Below, one piece after another: positions 14,844 to 18,022 of a DNA stretch of 18,022 nt. A model generated the notes under the pieces. It was not told where the DNA came from, did not search any database, and saw only the letters and a program-made list of their open reading frames with translations. A program made the translations under genes and the position numbers. The stretch comes from an uncultured Flavobacterium sp. (GTDB lineage Bacteria > Bacteroidota > Bacteroidia > Flavobacteriales > Flavobacteriaceae), in assembly GCA_946479395.1 (NCBI GenBank), contig CAMLFV010000025.1:1-18022 (forward strand). Direction: 5' to 3'. Numbering within the stretch: the stretch's first letter is position 1; the number at the start of each line of letters is the position of its first letter.

Positions 14844-14861
14844 ATTAAAATTAAATTAGAA
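14844..14861 (-). promoter_or_regulatory. two-copy 11-bp-phased heptamer upstream of the response regulator
   Basis: Plus strand ATTAAAA (14844-14850) and ATTAGAA (14855-14861), 11 bp apart and in the same orientation relative to transcription as the array at 12655-12724. They lie 21 bases upstream of the -7 element, one helical turn further than at the Usp promoter (11 bases). The stretch is AT-rich, so two copies alone would be weak; the shared spacing is what supports it. Confidence 0.45.
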
Positions 14862-14892
14862 TTTTGTAAGTGCCCTAAATATAGCGAAAAAA

Positions 14893-16380
14893 TTAAAAAA
14901 GTGCCACAAAAATGCCGTACAGATAAACAATTGTAACAAAAACCATGTATCCGTTGGCAAACTTTAATTCGGCAGCTGCTTTAAGATTCCGCCAAACATA
15001 CAACTGACTTAAAAAAAGCAGAAAAGTAATTAAAAGCAATGGATTATTACTTTGCAGCACACCAAAATTCAACCGTTCGGTATTGTTGTTTTTAGAATCG
15101 ATCAATCGGATGTATTCTACATTATTGTTATTTAAAGCGATTTTGTAGGTATCGAATTTTTGTCGGTAAACAATTTCGTTAAAATAATTTTCGGATACAT
15201 TTACGGATATTTTATCGTTAAAAACCAAGAAATAATCTCTGTTTACATTTCCGTTTGTGGTTGGTCTGGCCGTTTCAATGTAATATGATGTAAGATTTAC
15301 CGGAGTTTCTTGATAAGTGTTGATGCTTTTGAAGAGTACTAAAACAACCAAAAGTAAAAAACTACCCATAGAAATTTTATGTAGAAGCGTTAACTTTTGG
15401 TTTAAAAGTTTCAATCCGTTTGCAATCCAGTTTTTAAAACTATTGGTAGATTTTTGCGGGACCATTCCGAATTCATTTACATCCAATTCACTATCTAAAA
15501 CAAATAATTTATTAACTATCAATAAATTATAAAAAGGAATTAGCAACAACCCGACTTTATTTTTATACTTTGTGGTATCGTGCATGCGTTTGTAACACTG
15601 ACTAAACATAACCCAAAAAAGCAAAAGTAATAGTAAGAAAACAAGTGTTTTAGCAATAGTTACAAAAAATAAAATAGTTAAAATTAAACATATTGATCCT
15701 AAAAGAATCATTCGGTTTTTAAACTCGTTTTTATTTATTCGCGAGTTTAAACCAAAGAAAGTTTCCTTTTTAAAATGAATTTCGTCAGCATCGGGATATT
15801 GAGATTTAATCTTTTGAAAAGCTTTTTTAGCTGGATTTTTATTACTGTATTGTAACTTGATTTGATACTTGTATTCTTTATCGTTCAAACCAACAACTGT
15901 CATTAAAACAATTATTTCTTCTGCGAAATGATCAACCTTTAAATAATGCGTGCCCGAAAAAGCAACATCTCCAAAAACATTTATATTGACTGATTTACAT
16001 TGACTCACGTTCCATTGCAGTAAAATATGATCGTTTAAAACAAATTGTTTTTTATCGGCAGAAAAAAAATGAATAACAGGTTCTACTTGAACCGAATTTT
16101 GTTGTGGATTTTGTGTGTACTTATCTTGATAATGAGTTTGATGATTATTGTTTGTTGCTTTAGAAACTTCATGAAAATATAAAAACTGATGCAGCAACAT
16201 ACGTTTGTTGTCATCCATCAAAAAATTATACGCTTCATTAATTTTTAAAAAATACGAACCCGCAAACGGATCATTATTCACATCGGGATGGTACTTTTTA
16301 GACAACTTTCGGTATGCCTTTTTTATAACCGCCTGATCTGAAAAATTCGGAATTTCTAAAACAACGTAGTAGTTTATCAT
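14893..16380 (-). CDS. membrane protein with J-domain, Ig-like middle domain and DUF805-like region
   Basis: 495 residues. An N-terminal J-domain (about 2-66) has KKAYRKLSKKYHPDVNNDP with the HPD triad at 31-33, so it could stimulate an Hsp70 such as DnaK. After a Gln/Asn-rich linker (75-99), residues 101-178 (PVIHFFSADKKQFVLNDHI, LLQWNVSQCKSVNINVFGDV) follow the pattern of a small Ig-like beta domain. From 214 the sequence INKNEF, two membrane segments (about 224-262), CYKRMHDTTKYKNKVGLLLI, a third segment (275-292) and VNEFGMVPQ follows the DUF805 inner-membrane pattern. A fourth segment (337-352), a roughly 90-residue probably extracytoplasmic region, and two C-terminal segments (447-463, 477-495) complete it. 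It lacks the Gly/Phe and zinc regions of DnaJ, so it is not the housekeeping chaperone. It lies 95 bases after mnmE. Confidence 0.8.
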   Translation of the reverse strand: MINYYVVLEIPNFSDQAVIKKAYRKLSKKYHPDVNNDPFAGSYFLKINEAYNFLMDDNKRMLLHQFLYFHEVSKATNNNHQTHYQDKYTQNPQQNSVQVEPVIHFFSADKKQFVLNDHILLQWNVSQCKSVNINVFGDVAFSGTHYLKVDHFAEEIIVLMTVVGLNDKEYKYQIKLQYSNKNPAKKAFQKIKSQYPDADEIHFKKETFFGLNSRINKNEFKNRMILLGSICLILTILFFVTIAKTLVFLLLLLLFWVMFSQCYKRMHDTTKYKNKVGLLLIPFYNLLIVNKLFVLDSELDVNEFGMVPQKSTNSFKNWIANGLKLLNQKLTLLHKISMGSFLLLVVLVLFKSINTYQETPVNLTSYYIETARPTTNGNVNRDYFLVFNDKISVNVSENYFNEIVYRQKFDTYKIALNNNNVEYIRLIDSKNNNTERLNFGVLQSNNPLLLITFLLFLSQLYVWRNLKAAAELKFANGYMVFVTIVYLYGIFVALF

Positions 16381-16475
16381 TTATGATTTAAGGTTACTTT
16401 CATAATTGTATGAAAATAGTAAACTAAATTTAAGTAGCAAGGTTTTATTTAAATTTAAATCATAAAATTTAAAGA

Positions 16476-17876
16476 TTATTTACCGATACAAAAATTAGCA
16501 AAAATATTACCTAACAATTCATCATTGGTTACTTGTCCGGTTATTTCACCGAAATAATATAATGCCTGACGGATATCTATTGCCATTAAATCGGCTGAAA
16601 TGTTTGTATCTAAACCGTATTGTACTTTTTGAATTTCTTCTAAAGCTTTTATCAACGAATCATAATGACGTGTGTTGGTTACAATGGTTTCGTTATTGCG
16701 AAGCGCACCGGTATTTACAAAGCTAATCAGCTGCTTTTTCAAGGTATCAATTCCTTCTTTATTTTTGGCAGATATGGTTTCAAGTTTTACATTTAACGTT
16801 TCAAGTTGTTTTTTGATATTTAGTATCTCCACTTCAGAAAGTAAATCTATTTTGTTAATAACTACAACTAAAGGTTTCAACGGAAATTGATTTTTAATCT
16901 TTTCAATTTCTATAATGTATTCCGAACTTTGAACTTTAAACTTTAAACTTTCAAACAAGTATAAAATGACTTGAGATTGCTCTATTTTCTCGAATGTTTT
17001 CTGAATTCCGATACTTTCTACCACATCATTTGTTTCACGAATTCCAGCTGTATCAATAAATCTAAAACCAATTCCATCAATAACTAATTCATCTTCAATA
17101 GTATCACGCGTAGTTCCGGCAATGTCTGAAACTATGGCACGTTCTTCGTTCAACAACGCATTTAAAAGGGTCGATTTTCCAACATTCGGTTCACCCACAA
17201 TCGCTACGGGAATTCCGTTTTTAATCACATTTCCTACCGCAAAAGAATCGATCAATCGTTTTAAGACAAATTGAATTCTGTTTACCAGATCTCGAAAAGC
17301 GGTTCGATCTGCAAATTCCACATCGTCTTCAGAAAAATCGAGTTCCAGTTCAATTAACGATGCAAAATTCAGCAGTTCTTCACGCAATTTGGCAATTTCG
17401 TTACTAAAACCACCACGCATTTGCTGCATGGCTATTTGGTGCGATGCTTCGTTGTCTGATGCTATTAAATCGGCTACAGCTTCGGCTTGCGAAAGATCCA
17501 TTTTTCCGTTTAAAAACGATCGCATGGTAAATTCGCCCGCAGTTGCCATTCTGCAGCTTTTTCTCAATAAAAGTTGAATGATTTGTTGTTGGATAAAAGT
17601 AGATCCGTGGCACGATATTTCAACAGTTGGTTCGCCTGTATATGAATTATTTCCTTTAAAAAGCGATACCAATACCTGATCAATGATTTTTTCATTGTCT
17701 TTAATAAAACCCAAATGCAGCGTATGCGTTTTCTGTTTGCGCAAATCTTTGTTTTTTACTGACTGAAAAACATCAGCAACCAAATCAATGGCTTGTGGTC
17801 CTGAAACGCGAATTAATGCTACCGCACCTGCACCCGATGCCGAAGCCAATGCTACTATTGTATCGTTTAAAATCAT
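16476..17876 (-). CDS. mnmE: tRNA uridine-5-carboxymethylaminomethyl modification GTPase MnmE
   Basis: 466 residues. With MnmG it modifies the wobble uridine (position 34) of a set of tRNAs. The N-terminal tetrahydrofolate-binding domain opens with NDTIVALASASGAGAVALIR; the helical domain holds the embedded GTPase with G1 GEPNVGKSTLLN, G2 TTRDTIED, G3 DTAGIRET and G4 NKID; the C-terminus ends in the invariant CIGK with the catalytic Cys. All motifs are intact and the length is close to the usual 450-465. Between G3 and G4, and again after G4, the coding sequence carries heptanucleotide repeats (16924-16951 and 16776-16803), encoding LKFKVQSSE and LNVKLETIS. A -7 element TAAATTTG lies 18-25 bases ahead of the ATG. 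Confidence 0.97.
   Translation of the reverse strand: MILNDTIVALASASGAGAVALIRVSGPQAIDLVADVFQSVKNKDLRKQKTHTLHLGFIKDNEKIIDQVLVSLFKGNNSYTGEPTVEISCHGSTFIQQQIIQLLLRKSCRMATAGEFTMRSFLNGKMDLSQAEAVADLIASDNEASHQIAMQQMRGGFSNEIAKLREELLNFASLIELELDFSEDDVEFADRTAFRDLVNRIQFVLKRLIDSFAVGNVIKNGIPVAIVGEPNVGKSTLLNALLNEERAIVSDIAGTTRDTIEDELVIDGIGFRFIDTAGIRETNDVVESIGIQKTFEKIEQSQVILYLFESLKFKVQSSEYIIEIEKIKNQFPLKPLVVVINKIDLLSEVEILNIKKQLETLNVKLETISAKNKEGIDTLKKQLISFVNTGALRNNETIVTNTRHYDSLIKALEEIQKVQYGLDTNISADLMAIDIRQALYYFGEITGQVTNDELLGNIFANFCIGK
16776..16803. repeat. degenerate heptanucleotide tract inside mnmE
   Basis: Four successive 7-bp units on the plus strand, GGTTTCA, AGTTTTA, CATTTAA, CGTTTCA, share TTT at positions 3-5. 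The tract lies in the mnmE GTPase domain just after the G4 motif and is more diverged than the one at 16924-16951. Confidence 0.5.
16924..16951. repeat. heptanucleotide tandem repeat (G/A)AACTTT x4 inside mnmE
   Basis: GAACTTT, GAACTTT, AAACTTT, AAACTTT in direct succession. The units differ only at the first base. It encodes part of LKFKVQSSE between G3 and G4 of MnmE, a surface region where length variation is tolerated in the family. Seven is not a multiple of three, so gain or loss of one unit would shift the frame. Confidence 0.8.
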
Positions 17877-17893
17877 AACTGAAAATTGAAATA

Positions 17894-17901
17894 CAAATTT
17901 A
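17894..17901 (-). promoter_or_regulatory. -7 element of mnmE
   Basis: TAAATTTG on the minus strand, an exact TAnnTTTG match 18-25 bases ahead of the mnmE ATG. A clear -33 TTTG is not seen. The rest of 17877-18022 is AT-rich and shows no gene. Confidence 0.5.
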
Positions 17902-18022
17902 CGCCAACTTTATAAATCCTGCTAATTTTAAAAGTAACTGTGTTTTGAAAAAAAAGTTTATATTTTTTTACAATCATTTAATTTTTCGTAATTTAATAGC
18001 AACAAACCAACAGCCTAATATT

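Noticed and set aside
14893..16380. Housekeeping DnaJ chaperone
   Set aside because: Only the J-domain is shared; Gly/Phe-rich and zinc-binding regions are absent and the rest is membrane protein.
16381..16465. 11-bp inverted repeat TTATGATTTAA / TTAAATCATAA flanking the mnmE to J-domain gap
   Set aside because: Arms are 63 bases apart and pure AT-rich sequence; such pairs are expected by chance at this composition.
1..18022. CRISPR array, tRNA or rRNA genes, insertion sequence or prophage
   Set aside because: No regularly spaced 25-40 base repeats, no tRNA-like cloverleaf in any gap by eye, and no transposase, integrase or phage protein among the frames.

Overview
The window is chromosomal DNA of a low-GC member of the Bacteroidota, most likely family Flavobacteriaceae. 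This is inferred from the AT-rich sequence, the near absence of Shine-Dalgarno sequences, repeated promoter elements of the form TAnnTTTG just ahead of genes, and the gene families present (fused alpha/beta E1 dehydrogenase, DUF6452 and DUF6048-like pair, YoaK/DUF1275). No tRNA, rRNA, CRISPR array, transposase or phage gene was seen.

Layout. 1-4556 is transcribed leftwards: a small secreted hypothetical protein, a secreted cysteine-rich HMA-domain protein, an NAD(P)H nitroreductase, purC, and a fused alpha/beta E1 2-oxoacid dehydrogenase gene that is interrupted by one in-frame TAA. 4557-4817 is a divergent regulatory region. It holds the best promoter match of the window (TTTG-N20-TATTTTTG), about 80 bases of unassigned transcript, and an 11-bp inverted repeat followed by a T-run. 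It leads rightwards into a TetR-family regulator and a non-heme iron 2-oxoglutarate-type oxygenase (4818-6492). Ornithine aminotransferase (rocD) converges on these and shares a two-way terminator. It diverges from rlmD (7929-9341), which is followed by a lipoprotein and an overlapping beta-barrel-like protein (9418-10606). 10607-10820 holds a dispersed repeat and a convergent terminator.

10821-17876 runs leftwards: mnmE, a membrane J-domain/DUF805 protein, an OmpR-type response regulator with its histidine kinase, and then a tightly overlapping three-gene unit (Usp-like protein, lipocalin-like protein, YoaK-family membrane protein).

The most interesting signal is in the last block. Between the kinase stop codon and the Usp-like gene lie six copies of the heptamer TTCTAAT (minus strand; four exact, two with one mismatch). 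Four of them are spaced at exactly 11 bp and two more form a second 11-bp pair, ending 11 bp upstream of a TAnnTTTG element. This 7+4 direct-repeat layout is the one used by PhoB/OmpR-family regulators. A two-copy version with the same 11-bp step sits in front of the response regulator gene. I infer a self-contained circuit: sensor kinase and regulator, autoregulated, controlling the adjacent Usp/lipocalin/YoaK operon. Its stimulus and output function are unknown.

Other items of note are the nonsense codon in E1, the candidate small RNA or leader with terminator-like hairpin before tetR, the unusual J-domain architecture, and two heptanucleotide-repeat tracts inside the GTPase domain of mnmE.
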